Source: Microvirga mediterraneensis | GTDB lineage: Bacteria; Pseudomonadota; Alphaproteobacteria; Rhizobiales; Beijerinckiaceae | Assembly (NCBI RefSeq): GCF_013520865.1 | Contig: NZ_JACDXJ010000001.1 | Coordinates: forward strand, 2,905,001-2,969,000 | Direction of reading: 5' to 3' | DNA length: 64,000 bases | Shown here: piece after piece, positions 1-13,138 of the stretch | Position numbering within the stretch: position 1 is the stretch's first letter | Layout: the number at the start of each line of letters is the position of its first letter | Notes under the pieces: generated by a model | The model's input: the letters and a program-made list of their open reading frames with translations, nothing else | Database searches by the model: none | Told to the model about the DNA's origin: nothing | Made by a program: the position numbers and the translations under genes

Positions 1-1
1 C

Positions 2-406
2 GATCTCCTGCCCATCGACCCGATGGCGGGAGTCGAGTTCATCCAGCTCGACTTTCTGGACGAGAGCGCGCCGGCCAAGCTGATCGAGATGCTCGGCGGT
101 CCGGCCGATGTGGTCATGTCCGACATGGCGGCCAATACGACCGGACACAAGAAGACCGACCACCTGCGCATCATCGGCCTTGCCGAGGCGGCGATCTATT
201 TCGCCCGCGAGGTTCTGGCTCCCGGTGGGGTTTTCGTCGCCAAGGTATTCCAGGGCGGTACAGAGAACCAGCTCCTGGCCGACCTCAAGCGAGACTTCGC
301 CGTCGTACGCCACGTGAAGCCGGCGGCGAGCCGGGCCGATTCGGCGGAACTCTATGTGCTTGCCACCGGTTTCCGGGGGCGGGCGGACGAGACGCCGGCC
401 GCCTGA
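2..406 (+). CDS. rlmE: 23S rRNA (uridine-2'-O-)methyltransferase RlmE (FtsJ), C-terminal part
   Basis: The frame is open from the left edge, so the start lies outside the window and only about 134 C-terminal residues are present. The motifs [32 protein letters not shown] and [21 protein letters not shown] are those of the RlmE/FtsJ family, which methylates the 2'-O of U2552 in the 23S rRNA A-loop using SAM. The Asp of SDMA and the Lys of AKVFQGG match two members of the family's K-D-K-E catalytic set, and the Glu of SAELY matches the last. The stop is TGA at 404-406. Forty bases later a separate gene begins on the same strand. Confidence 0.93.
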   Translation, partial: DLLPIDPMAGVEFIQLDFLDESAPAKLIEMLGGPADVVMSDMAANTTGHKKTDHLRIIGLAEAAIYFAREVLAPGGVFVAKVFQGGTENQLLADLKRDFAVVRHVKPAASRADSAELYVLATGFRGRADETPAA

Positions 407-445
407 GGAGTCTTTGCCGACGCCTTCGATCACAGGGAAACGACC

Positions 446-1381
446 ATGGCACCGCACCAGATCGGCATCATCGGCCTCGGCAAGATCGCGCAGGACCAGC
501 ATCTGCCGGTGATCAAGGCCAATCCGGATTTCGAGCTTCTGGCCGTTGCGAGCCAGCGCGGATTGCAGCCGGACGAGGCGAAGTACAGTTTCCAAGACTA
601 CCAGGACCTCCTGAAGATTCCGGAGGTGGAGGCGGTGTCCATCTGTACGCCGCCCCAGGTGCGCCACCAGATCGCCCGGGATGCACTTCTGGCCGGGAAG
701 AGCGTGCTTCTGGAGAAGCCGCCAGCCGCCACCCTGAGCGAACTCGAGGATCTCAAGGAACTCGCCGCGAAGGTGGGCAAGGTCGTCTTCACCACATGGC
801 ACGCGCAGTACAACAAGGCGGTCGAGGAGGCGAAGAAAGCGCTGGCCGGCTGGACGATCAAGCGCCTCCTGGTCACCTGGAAGGAAGATGTGCGGCATTG
901 GCATCCGGGCCAGCAATGGATCTGGCAGGCCGGTGGCTTCGGCGTCTTCGACCCTGGGATCAACGCGCTCTCCATCGTAACCCGTATCATGCCCGAGCCG
1001 GTCTTCATCAAGACGTCCAGCCTGGAATTTCCCGCCAACCGCGATGCCCCGATCGCTGCCCATCTCACGTTCTCCATGAGCCACGGCCAGGGCGACCTAG
1101 AGGCGATTTTCGACTGGCGTCAGACCGGTCCGCAGACCTGGGACATCGAGGTTGAGACGGAAGCGGGCTTAAGCCTCAAGCTCACCCACGGCGGAAGCTG
1201 CCTCGAGATCGGCGGCCGGCAGGTCGTGCAGGAGGAGCCCAGGGAATACGAGGGGATCTATCGCCGTTTCGATGAACTGCTGAACACCCGTCAGTCGGAG
1301 GTGGACGACGCCCCTTTCCGCCTGGTGGGCGATGCGTTCATGGTCGGGAAAAGGGTGCAGGTCGAGGCGTTCGAGGATTGA
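446..1381 (+). CDS. Gfo/Idh/MocA-family sugar dehydrogenase, D-galactose or L-arabinose 1-dehydrogenase type
   Basis: The 311-residue protein opens with a Rossmann motif (GIIGLGKIAQ, about residues 7-16) and carries the family EKPP motif near residue 91, whose Lys is catalytic in Gfo/Idh/MocA enzymes. The middle segment, with HWHPGQQWIWQAGGFGVFDPG, is characteristic of bacterial NAD(P)-dependent D-galactose/L-arabinose 1-dehydrogenases, which make the aldonolactone in the non-phosphorylative pentose and De Ley-Doudoroff-like pathways. Length fits the family (about 310). No lactonase, dehydratase or sugar transporter gene lies beside it, so the substrate is not fixed by context. A purine-rich GGGAAA stretch precedes the ATG. 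Confidence 0.85.
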   Translation: MAPHQIGIIGLGKIAQDQHLPVIKANPDFELLAVASQRGLQPDEAKYSFQDYQDLLKIPEVEAVSICTPPQVRHQIARDALLAGKSVLLEKPPAATLSELEDLKELAAKVGKVVFTTWHAQYNKAVEEAKKALAGWTIKRLLVTWKEDVRHWHPGQQWIWQAGGFGVFDPGINALSIVTRIMPEPVFIKTSSLEFPANRDAPIAAHLTFSMSHGQGDLEAIFDWRQTGPQTWDIEVETEAGLSLKLTHGGSCLEIGGRQVVQEEPREYEGIYRRFDELLNTRQSEVDDAPFRLVGDAFMVGKRVQVEAFED

Positions 1382-1521
1382 GCAGCAGACCGGAAGGGAA
1401 CCTATCCGCTCCTTCCGACATGGTTTAAGGGCTCGCCTGTCGAGCCACGACAGGAAGCATTGCTCTCTCGCATGCAAAGAGCGTTGCGCGACTGGCCAGC
1501 CCATCCTTCGGGAGGTTGATC

Positions 1522-2016
1522 ATGCAACGGCATCTCATTGTGTCTGTCATCCTGGCCGGGACCGCAGGTCTGATCCTGGCCCATCCGACGCCTGCTTCCG
1601 CCCTGACGATGAAGGAGTGCAGTGCCAAGTATAAGGCCGCTCAAACGGCTGGAACTCTCGGCACGACGTCCTGGAACGACTTCCGCAAGGCCCAATGCGG
1701 CTCGACCGCCTCGACGAGTCCGGCTGCGGTCAGTCCTTCGGCTCCGGCGACGACGGGAGCGGTCGCACCCCAGGGTCAAACCAATCCATCCACGGCTCGG
1801 CCCGCGGCGCCGATGACGCGCGGCAATGTGGTGTTCCCGACCTCCGTATCGTCCAAATACTCGACTGAATCGGCCGGCAAGGCACGGATGCATACCTGCC
1901 TCGATCAGTACAAGGCCAACGAGGCGGGCGGCGGAAACGGCAATGGGGGCCTAAAATGGATCGAGAAGGGTGGTGGCTACTACTCGCAGTGCAACACCCG
2001 CCTCAAAGGGGGATAG
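1522..2016 (+). CDS. small secreted protein of unknown function
   Basis: I do not recognise a named family. The start is ATG 1522, because GGAGG at 1511-1515 sits six bases upstream; an in-frame TTG at 1516 is too close to that site. The first 25 or so residues form a signal peptide ending in ASA. After it come two related cysteine-bounded segments: CSAKYKAAQ..SWNDFRKAQC near the N-terminus and CLDQYKANE..KWIEKGGGYYSQC at the C-terminus, separated by a Ser/Thr/Ala/Pro-rich linker. Each has the pattern C-x3-Y-K-A...W...C. This suggests a periplasmic or exported protein with a duplicated small disulfide domain. Function is unknown. Confidence 0.75.
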   Translation: MQRHLIVSVILAGTAGLILAHPTPASALTMKECSAKYKAAQTAGTLGTTSWNDFRKAQCGSTASTSPAAVSPSAPATTGAVAPQGQTNPSTARPAAPMTRGNVVFPTSVSSKYSTESAGKARMHTCLDQYKANEAGGGNGNGGLKWIEKGGGYYSQCNTRLKGG

Positions 2017-2027
2017 GGACGGCCACG

Positions 2028-2064
2028 GTCATTCCGGGCAGCCCAAGCTCAAGCCCGGAATGAC
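2028..2064. repeat. extragenic inverted repeat between convergent genes
   Basis: Perfect 11-base arms GTCATTCCGGG (2028-2038) and CCCGGAATGAC (2054-2064) enclose 15 bases. It lies between two genes that converge on it and may end transcription from both sides, though no T-run follows. The arm ends resemble those of the longer element family B at 60.3 and 62.1 kb. Confidence 0.7.
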
Positions 2065-2076
2065 GGCGTCACGCTG

Positions 2077-2934
2077 CTAGGCCAAGTATTTCTTGAGAAA
2101 GGCGAGCGTGCGGCCCCAGGCCAGGTCTGCGGCTTCCTTGTTGTAGCGGGCTGCGCCCGTGTCATTGTTGAAGGCGTGGTTGGCGCCCTCGTAGACGTAG
2201 ATCTCGTAGGTCTTGCCGGCCTGCTTCAGGGCAGCCTCGTAGGCGGGAATGCCGGCATTGATGCGCTCGTCGAGGCCGCCATAGTGCAGCAGCATCGCGG
2301 CCTTGATCTTCGGAACGTCGTCCGCTTTCGGCTGGCCGCCGTAATAAGCCACGCCCGCATTCAGGTCGGGGTCGTTGACGGCAAGGTTGTTCACCGCGCC
2401 CCCACCCCAGCAGAAGCCGATGGCCCCGACCTTGCCGTTGCCCTCCGGTAGCCCCTTCAGGTAGGCCACCGCCGCCTTGCCGTAGGCGATCACGTCCGGA
2501 ACCTTGAGTTGGCCGATCATGTCGCGGCCCTTGTCCTCGTCGGCGGGCGTGCCGCCCATGGGCGATAGATAATCGAGGCCTAGCGCGATGAAGCCCTGAG
2601 TCGCCACGCGCCGGGTCACATCCTTGATGTGCGGGTTCAGTCCCCGGTTCTCATGGATGACGATCACGGTCGGCAACTTGCCTGTGGCATCCTTCGGTTT
2701 GACGAGATAGCCCTTCAGGCCCTGAGCGCCTGGAATATCGACGGTCTCGGTCACGATCCGCGGGTCGGTCTCCTCAACGGTCTGCGCCTTGGCATAATTG
2801 CTCTGCAGGACAGACAGCAGGGTCGTGGCGGCGGCGGTGCTGCCCGCCAAGGCAGCTAGCTTGTCGAGAAAGTTGCGGCGGTTCAGGCCGCCATGGGTGA
2901 AATCGTCGTAAAGGTCGATGATGCGCTGGTCCAC
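2077..2934 (-). CDS. dienelactone hydrolase family protein with Tat-like leader
   Basis: An alpha/beta-hydrolase of the dienelactone hydrolase family. The nucleophile is Cys (about residue 175) in GFCWGGG, followed by an Asp in GGLDERI and a His in GANHAF, giving the expected Cys-Asp-His triad. A twin-arginine segment LNRRNFLDKLAAL (Arg19-Arg20) before a hydrophobic stretch suggests Tat export. I chose GTG at 2932-2934 because GGGAGG lies six bases upstream; another GTG at 2970 would add 12 residues with a poorer ribosome site. The true substrate is unknown; family members cleave dienelactone or other esters. It converges with the secreted protein gene to its left. Confidence 0.85.
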   Translation of the reverse strand: MDQRIIDLYDDFTHGGLNRRNFLDKLAALAGSTAAATTLLSVLQSNYAKAQTVEETDPRIVTETVDIPGAQGLKGYLVKPKDATGKLPTVIVIHENRGLNPHIKDVTRRVATQGFIALGLDYLSPMGGTPADEDKGRDMIGQLKVPDVIAYGKAAVAYLKGLPEGNGKVGAIGFCWGGGAVNNLAVNDPDLNAGVAYYGGQPKADDVPKIKAAMLLHYGGLDERINAGIPAYEAALKQAGKTYEIYVYEGANHAFNNDTGAARYNKEAADLAWGRTLAFLKKYLA

Positions 2935-2991
2935 TGGCGGCCTCCCAAGCACCGGATCGATCCGATGCACTTGTTCCCGGCCTGAGGTTAG

Positions 2992-6102
<3,111 letters not shown>

Positions 6103-6123
6103 GCTTGAGTCGAGTTTTCACCC

Positions 6124-6555
6124 ATGAGCATCACCGCCATCCTTCTTCCCGTTTACGTCCAGGTCGCGCTGACCGTCCTGCTGCTGCTCTGGATGGGCAG
6201 TTCGCGGTTTGGCAGCCTTAAGGCAGGCGAGGTGAAGGTGAAGGATATCGCCTTGGGCGAGCGCAACTGGCCCACGCGGATCCTGCAGGTCCAGAACTCG
6301 TACCATAACCAGTTCGAGCTTCCGGTCCTGTTCTACGTGCTGGTGGTGCTGGCGCTGATCACCCGTAAGGCCGATATGCTGTTCGTGGTGATGTCCTGGA
6401 TGTTCGTGGCAAGCCGCCTCGTCCATGCGGCGATCCACACGACGTCCAACAAGGTGCCCTTGCGCTTTCAGGCCTTCGTGGTCGGGGTGCTGATCCTGGT
6501 CGCCATGTGGGTCATCTTCGGCATTCGGGTGCTGGCGGCCGAGACTGGCGTTTAG
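6124..6555 (+). CDS. MAPEG family membrane protein
   Basis: A 143-residue protein with four predicted membrane helices and the MAPEG core QVQNSYHNQFELPVLFY in the second helix region, in which the Glu/Asn residues correspond to glutathione-contacting positions in characterised members. MAPEG proteins are glutathione-dependent or eicosanoid-processing membrane enzymes in eukaryotes; bacterial substrates are mostly unknown. It begins 21 bases after guaB and is probably cotranscribed. Family assignment is good, function unassigned. Confidence 0.85.
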   Translation: MSITAILLPVYVQVALTVLLLLWMGSSRFGSLKAGEVKVKDIALGERNWPTRILQVQNSYHNQFELPVLFYVLVVLALITRKADMLFVVMSWMFVASRLVHAAIHTTSNKVPLRFQAFVVGVLILVAMWVIFGIRVLAAETGV

Positions 6556-6596
6556 GAACGGGCGGGACGGGCAATGTACCCATCCCGCGCATTGCA

Positions 6597-6746
6597 TCAG
6601 TACTTCCGGCCGCTCTCGAGCTGCGTCTTGGCATCCATCTGCTTGACCGGAGGCGGGGTGAGGTCGGCCGCCGGGGCCGTGGCGCAGGCGGCGATGGTCA
6701 GGGTGAGGCCGACGGCAACGAGGCCGCGGGTCAGTCGGGTCAACAT
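6597..6746 (-). CDS. small putative lipoprotein, 49 residues
   Basis: The start is the ATG at 6744-6746 on the minus strand, with a GGAG-containing site upstream. The protein begins MLTRLTRGLVAVGLTLTIAA followed by Cys and a short Ala/Pro-rich mature part. The hydrophobic leader ending in I-A-A-C is a lipobox, so the mature chain would be about 29 residues anchored to a membrane. It lies in the MAPEG-rsmB gap, opposite to both neighbours. I know no function. A longer upstream extension of the frame has no better start. Confidence 0.6.
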   Translation of the reverse strand: MLTRLTRGLVAVGLTLTIAACATAPAADLTPPPVKQMDAKTQLESGRKY

Positions 6747-6868
6747 AGAGAGTGGCTCCAAAGAGGATTCGTGCGGAATGCACGCACCCTCACCATCCAC
6801 TCCCGATGAGGACGGAAAATAGGTAACAATGTGTCGTTTATACGGCCGAGCTTGAGTGTGCTTTTTCG

Positions 6869-8167
6869 ATGACACCTGCAGCCCGCATCTCCGCCGCCAC
6901 CGAAGTCCTAGCCGATATCGAGGCCCGGCGCCGTCCGGCGACCGAGGCCCTGAAGGATTGGGGACTGTCCCATCGCTTCGCCGGTTCCAAGGACCGGGCC
7001 GCCATCGCGAGCCTCGTCTACGACGCCCTGCGCCGGAAGGCTTCTGCGGCCTGGATCATGGGCGCCAATACGCCCCGCGCGGTCGTGCTCGGCATGCTCC
7101 GGCTCCAACGCGGTCTCGGAATGGATGCCGTCGCGGCCTTGTGCTCGGGCGAACGCTTCGCGCCGGAACCTCTCTCGGAAGACGAACGGGAGCGCCTCGA
7201 GAAGGCGGATCTCAGCGGCGCGCCGGCCCATGTGGCGGGCGACTTCCCGGATTGGATCGAGCCCTCGCTCCAGCGCTTCTTCGGCGAGGATCTCGTGGTC
7301 GAGATGCAGGCGCTTGCGACCCGCGCCCCGATCGATCTTCGGGTGAACACCCTCAAGGTGTCTTCCCGGGAGGAGGCGCACGATGCGCTGCCGCATCTCG
7401 GTGCCATCGAGACGCCGCTCTCTCCGCTGGGCCTGCGCATCGCGCCGAGCGAGGACGGGCGCGGGCCGGCCGTGCAGTCCGAGCCCGAATTCCTGAAAGG
7501 TTGGATCGAGATCCAGGACGAGGGCTCGCAGCTCGTGGCGCTGCTCTCGGGAGCCAAGCCCGGCGAGCAGGTGGTCGATCTCTGTGCGGGCGGCGGCGGC
7601 AAGACCCTGGCGCTGGCGGCCATGATGGAGAACCATGGGCAGATCTACGCCACCGATAACGATTCCCGGCGCCTCGCGCCGATCCACGATCGTCTGGCAC
7701 GGGCCGGGGTGCGCAATGTCCAGGTACGGACGCCACGGGCCAAAGCCGATGCCGTGACGGATCTCGACGGTAAGATCGACTGCGTCCTGGTGGACGCGCC
7801 CTGCACGGGCGTCGGCACCTGGCGGCGCAACCCGGATGCGAAATGGCGCCTGCGCCCCGGCAGCCTGGAAACCCGGCGCAAGGAGCAGGAAACGGTCCTC
7901 GACCGGGCGGCCCGGCTCGTGAAGCCGGGCGGCCGCATCGTCTACATCACCTGCTCGATCCTGCCCGAGGAGAACGACGAGGCGCTGTCGGCCTTCATGG
8001 CCCGTCACGACGGCTTCAAGCCCATGCCGGCCGAAAAAGCCCTGGGGGCGGCGCAGCTCGGCCATCTGAAGACCCTCGTGCGTTCGACCGCCTACGGGCT
8101 CCAGCTGACCCCGCACAAGACCGGGACCGACGGTTTTTATGCCGCGATCCTGGTGCGAAACCCATGA
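6869..8167 (+). CDS. RsmB/NOP-family class I SAM-dependent RNA m5C methyltransferase
   Basis: The 432-residue protein has an NusB-like N-terminal part (about residues 1-130) and a Rossmann methyltransferase domain. SAM-binding motif DLCAGGGGKTLALAAMM is followed by VDAPCTGVGTWRRNPDAKWR and YITCSILPEENDE. The two conserved Cys (about 312 in PC and 362 in TC) are the release and nucleophilic cysteines of RNA 5-methylcytosine enzymes. RsmB methylates C967 of 16S rRNA; alphaproteobacteria often carry several paralogues, so the exact target is uncertain. It lies between guaB and guaA on the same strand. Confidence 0.88.
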   Translation: MTPAARISAATEVLADIEARRRPATEALKDWGLSHRFAGSKDRAAIASLVYDALRRKASAAWIMGANTPRAVVLGMLRLQRGLGMDAVAALCSGERFAPEPLSEDERERLEKADLSGAPAHVAGDFPDWIEPSLQRFFGEDLVVEMQALATRAPIDLRVNTLKVSSREEAHDALPHLGAIETPLSPLGLRIAPSEDGRGPAVQSEPEFLKGWIEIQDEGSQLVALLSGAKPGEQVVDLCAGGGGKTLALAAMMENHGQIYATDNDSRRLAPIHDRLARAGVRNVQVRTPRAKADAVTDLDGKIDCVLVDAPCTGVGTWRRNPDAKWRLRPGSLETRRKEQETVLDRAARLVKPGGRIVYITCSILPEENDEALSAFMARHDGFKPMPAEKALGAAQLGHLKTLVRSTAYGLQLTPHKTGTDGFYAAILVRNP

Positions 8168-8220
8168 AAAGCCTCATATTCCGATTGCTGCTCTGACCCC
8201 GAAGGCCGTAAGAACCCGCC

Positions 8221-9777
<1,557 letters not shown>

Positions 9778-9780
9778 GAG

Positions 9781-10128
9781 ATGCCGGTCACGATCTACGG
9801 CATCAAGAACTGCGATACGATGAAGAAGGCGCGTGTCTGGCTCGACGCCAAGGGCGTGCCTTATGCCTTCCACGACTACAAGGCGGCGGGCATCGGCCGC
9901 ACGCAGCTCGAAGCCTGGGCTCGCGATGTGGGCTGGGAGACGCTGCTCAACCGCGCCGGAACCACGTTCCGCAAGCTGCCCGATGCCGACAAGGCCGGTC
10001 TCGATGAACCCAAGGCGCTCGCGCTCATGATCGACCAGCCGTCCCTGATCAAGCGGCCGGTGCTCGATCTCGGCGGGCGGATTGTGGTCGGCTTCAAGCC
10101 GGAGATTTACGAAGAGGCTGTTCGGTAG
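9781..10128 (+). CDS. ArsC/Spx-family (YffB-like) protein
   Basis: A 115-residue thioredoxin-fold protein with a single conserved Cys in YGIKNCDTMKKA near the N-terminus, followed by the helix-strand order of the ArsC/Spx family and the KRPVLDLGGRIVVGFKPE segment typical of YffB. YffB-like proteins are thought to be glutathione-dependent thiol reductases; true arsenate reduction is not supported by any nearby ars gene. It starts three bases after the guaA stop, so it is probably translationally linked to it. A strong hairpin terminator follows. Confidence 0.85.
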   Translation: MPVTIYGIKNCDTMKKARVWLDAKGVPYAFHDYKAAGIGRTQLEAWARDVGWETLLNRAGTTFRKLPDADKAGLDEPKALALMIDQPSLIKRPVLDLGGRIVVGFKPEIYEEAVR

Positions 10129-10226
10129 GGCCCGTCTCGCGCAAGTTTCTCCCTGCCGCCACCGGCGCAAGGCCGATGCTGCCGTCGCGTGGCCGGCAAT
10201 GCTCTCGTGCACTCTTCCGTGCCAAC

Positions 10227-10257
10227 AAAAAAGGCGGGCTTTGCGGCCCGCCTTTTT
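10227..10257. terminator. bidirectional rho-independent terminator
   Basis: Seven-base arms GGCGGGC (10233-10239) and GCCCGCC (10246-10252) with a six-base loop are flanked by six A residues on the left and five T residues on the right. It can therefore terminate both the plus-strand gua cluster and the minus-strand TRAP permease genes that converge here. Confidence 0.9.
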
Positions 10258-10278
10258 CGTTGTTCGCTTGAGCCGTCC

Positions 10279-12180
10279 TTACTGGATCTTCGGCGGCTCG
10301 TCGAAATTCAGGCCGGGGAGGCCGCCCGGTTCGCCGGGAGCCCCTGGGGCACCGAGGCCCGGGACCAGCAGCTCGTCGAGCTTCTTCTGCACGGCCGCCG
10401 GGTCGACGGTCGGGCCGGCGGCCTTGTAATGGGTGACGATTTTCGGGAAGGCGATGACGATGCCTACCATGATCAGCTGGATCACCACGAAGGGTACGGC
10501 ACCCCAGTAGATCTGGCCCGTGGTCACCGGCTCCATCTTCTTGCCCGTCACGCGATCGACATACGGCACCTTGGGGGCCACCGAACGCAGGAAGAAGAGG
10601 GCGAAGCCGAAGGGCGGGTGCATGAACGAGGTCTGCATGTTCACGGCCAGGATCACGCCGAACCAGATCAGGTCGATGCCGAGCTTGTCGGCAGCGGGGC
10701 CCAGGAGCGGGATGATGATGAAGGCCAGCTCGAAGTAGTCGAGGAAGAAGGCCAGGAAGAACACCAGCACGTTCACGACGATCAGGAAGCCCACCTGCCC
10801 ACCGGGCAGCGACGTGAGCAGATGCTCGACCCAGATGTGACCGTTCACGCCGTAGAAGGTGAGCGAGAACACGCGGGCACCGATCAGGATGAACAGCACG
10901 AAGGCCGAGAGCTTCGCGGTTGCTTCCGTGGCTTGGCGGACGAGGGTCCAGTTGAAACGGGCCGGGTTGTTGTCGAGCTTGCGCTTGACGGCTGCCAGGA
11001 TCACCGAGCCCAGGGCGCCCATGGCGCCGCCTTCGGTCGGCGTGGCGAGGCCGATGAAGATGGTGCCCAGCACGAGGAAGATGAGCAGGAGCGGGGGCAC
11101 CATGACGAAGGTGACCTGCTGCGCCATGTTGGACATGAGACGCAGGCCCGTGAAGCGCTCAATGATGCCGACGATGAGCGCATAGATCGTTCCGGCAAGG
11201 ACCATCTCGAATGTGAGAGCGAGGCCTTCATGGCCTTGGCTGTGAAGATAGGCGTACAGACCCACCAGGGCGGCCGTCAGGACGGCCGAGATCACAATGC
11301 GCTTCGCGCCCAGCATCTTGTTCATGAGGGCGCAGATCAGGGCCACGACGGTGGCGACGCAGATCGTCAGGATGACGAAGTCGGCCCCGGCCTTGGTGCC
11401 GGTCTGCGACAGGACGTAATAGCCGACGAGACCCGAGAACAGGACCAGGATGCCGAGCTGCCACACGCCGCGCGCGCCGTCGGGCTCGCGATAGCCGATC
11501 GCTTCAGGCGGAAGCCCGGGGGCCGATTTCGGGAAGAAGACCGACATCATCATGATGTAGCCGGCATAGAGGCCGGTCAGGATCAGTCCGGGCAGAAAAG
11601 CGCCCTCGTACATGTCGCCCACCGAGCGGCCGAGCTGGTCGGCCATGACGATGAGGACGAGCGAGGGCGGAATGATCTGGGCGAGCGTGCCGGAGGCCGC
11701 GATCACGCCGGAGGCGAGGCGTCGGTCATAGCCGTAGCGCAGCATGATGGGCAGGGAGATCAGGCCCATCGAGATCACGGATGCCGCGACGACGCCCGTG
11801 GTGGCGGCGAGCAGCGCGCCCACGAAGATCACCGCGTAGGCAAGGCCGCCGCGCACCGGTCCGAAAAGCTGGCCGATGGTGTCGAGCAGGTCTTCCGCCA
11901 TGCCGGAGCGTTCCAGCACCAACCCCATGAAAGTGAAGAACGGGATCGCCAGCAGCACCTCGTTCGACATGGTGCCGTAGATGCGGTCGGGCAGGGCCTG
12001 GAGGAGCGGCCAGGACAGGGTGATGGTCTCAGGCGCGTATGGAGCGAGCTCCACCGCGATGAAGAAGAACAGAAGCCCGTTGGCCGCCAGGGCAAAGGCG
12101 ACCGGGTAGCCGAGTAGGAGGAAGACCACGAGCGCCGCGAACATGATCGGCGCGAGGTTCTGGGCAATCAATGCAGCCAT
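10279..12180 (-). CDS. dctM: TRAP transporter large permease subunit (DctM family, long form)
   Basis: An inner-membrane protein of 633 residues, clearly longer than the usual 430 or so of DctM; the extra length is a central block of added membrane segments (around residues 220-340). Family motifs include the N-terminal FLLLGYPVAFALAANGLLFF, IPFFTFMGLVLERSG and IPPSLVLIVMADQLG, and the C-terminal MQTSFMHPPFGFALFFLRSVAP. DctM is the sodium-coupled translocation subunit of tripartite periplasmic transporters, whose substrates are usually organic acids. The small subunit gene lies directly upstream, but no binding-protein gene is adjacent; a candidate lies at 30.3 kb. Confidence 0.9.
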   Translation of the reverse strand: MAALIAQNLAPIMFAALVVFLLLGYPVAFALAANGLLFFFIAVELAPYAPETITLSWPLLQALPDRIYGTMSNEVLLAIPFFTFMGLVLERSGMAEDLLDTIGQLFGPVRGGLAYAVIFVGALLAATTGVVAASVISMGLISLPIMLRYGYDRRLASGVIAASGTLAQIIPPSLVLIVMADQLGRSVGDMYEGAFLPGLILTGLYAGYIMMMSVFFPKSAPGLPPEAIGYREPDGARGVWQLGILVLFSGLVGYYVLSQTGTKAGADFVILTICVATVVALICALMNKMLGAKRIVISAVLTAALVGLYAYLHSQGHEGLALTFEMVLAGTIYALIVGIIERFTGLRLMSNMAQQVTFVMVPPLLLIFLVLGTIFIGLATPTEGGAMGALGSVILAAVKRKLDNNPARFNWTLVRQATEATAKLSAFVLFILIGARVFSLTFYGVNGHIWVEHLLTSLPGGQVGFLIVVNVLVFFLAFFLDYFELAFIIIPLLGPAADKLGIDLIWFGVILAVNMQTSFMHPPFGFALFFLRSVAPKVPYVDRVTGKKMEPVTTGQIYWGAVPFVVIQLIMVGIVIAFPKIVTHYKAAGPTVDPAAVQKKLDELLVPGLGAPGAPGEPGGLPGLNFDEPPKIQ

Positions 12181-12219
12181 TGATGGAAACTCCGGAAAAC
12201 TTGGATCAAGCGCCGAGGA

Positions 12220-12849
12220 TCAGCTGATGCCGTCGCCGGGGGGCGTTCCGCCTGCGCCCGGCGTGTTGACTGTCCCGATTTCTTGAATGAGACGCTCCGC
12301 CTCCGCGGCGGCGCTGTGATGTCCGACGGCGTCGTTCTCGTCCACCAGCTGGCCCTTCATGATCGCCACACGCTTGATCAGCTCGCTCAGCCACTGGAAG
12401 AACATGGACAGGAAGCCCAGCAGGATCAGCCCCTTGGCCGGCCAGATCAGCAGGCCGCCGGCATTCGAGGAGACCTCGCCGGAGCGATACGAGTTGATGA
12501 AGTAGGGGATGCACAGCCAAAGCAGCAGGGCCACGAAGGGGAACAGGAAGAAGACATGGCCGAACACGTCGATACCGTCCCGGCTGCGCTTGGAGAGCCT
12601 GCTCGACACGATGTCGATGCGGATGTGCTCATTCGCCTTCAGGGTCCATGCGGCGCAGAGCATGAAAACGGCGCCGAACAGGTACCATTGCAGCTCCAGC
12701 CAGGCATTGGACGAGACGCCGAAGATGCGCCGGATGATGGCATTGACGGCCGAGACCAGGATAGCCACCACGATGGCCCAGGCCGCAGCCTTGCCGAGGC
12801 GTTCGTTGATCGAGTCGATGACCCGGGATAGCCCAAGAAGCGCCGTCAC
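12220..12849 (-). CDS. dctQ: TRAP transporter small permease subunit (DctQ family)
   Basis: The 209-residue protein has four predicted membrane helices and the DctQ segments WLELQWYLFGAVFMLCAAWTL and NEHIRIDI. It is longer than typical DctQ proteins because of a hydrophilic C-terminal tail of about 40 residues. DctQ pairs with DctM to form the membrane part of a TRAP transporter. It is the first gene of the pair, with a 39-base gap to dctM. The 289 bases upstream (12850-13138) hold its promoter region and that of nnrU on the other strand. Confidence 0.88.
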   Translation of the reverse strand: MTALLGLSRVIDSINERLGKAAAWAIVVAILVSAVNAIIRRIFGVSSNAWLELQWYLFGAVFMLCAAWTLKANEHIRIDIVSSRLSKRSRDGIDVFGHVFFLFPFVALLLWLCIPYFINSYRSGEVSSNAGGLLIWPAKGLILLGFLSMFFQWLSELIKRVAIMKGQLVDENDAVGHHSAAAEAERLIQEIGTVNTPGAGGTPPGDGIS

Positions 12850-13086
12850 CTGTCTCCCCCCTTGATACTATTGAAATGTTGCTGCCTAGCTATCGGACTT
12901 CAGGCGGCATCGCTAGTGCCGATTAGTCTAAGCAAGGTTTGTGGCCCTCGTAGCGGGGAAATTTTCGTGCTGCAAGATGGTCCATTGTTAAAAGTTTAGG
13001 CAGACTAAGGCTTTGAGTGCGATAGGAAACTTGCGGGTTCGCCGTTCAGGTTTTTCGTCTTACGTTGCGTCGCCTGCGAGTCCAAC

Positions 13087-13116
13087 TTGGTCTTCCGGCT
13101 TTGCCATGGTTATAAG
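13087..13116 (+). promoter_or_regulatory. candidate sigma70 promoter of nnrU
   Basis: A TTGGTC -35 (13087-13092) and a TATAAG -10 (13111-13116) are spaced 18 bases apart and end about 22 bases before the nnrU start. The -10 matches five of six consensus bases; the -35 is weak. Confidence 0.4.
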
Positions 13117-13138
13117 TTCCTAGAACTCGGAGGTGACC

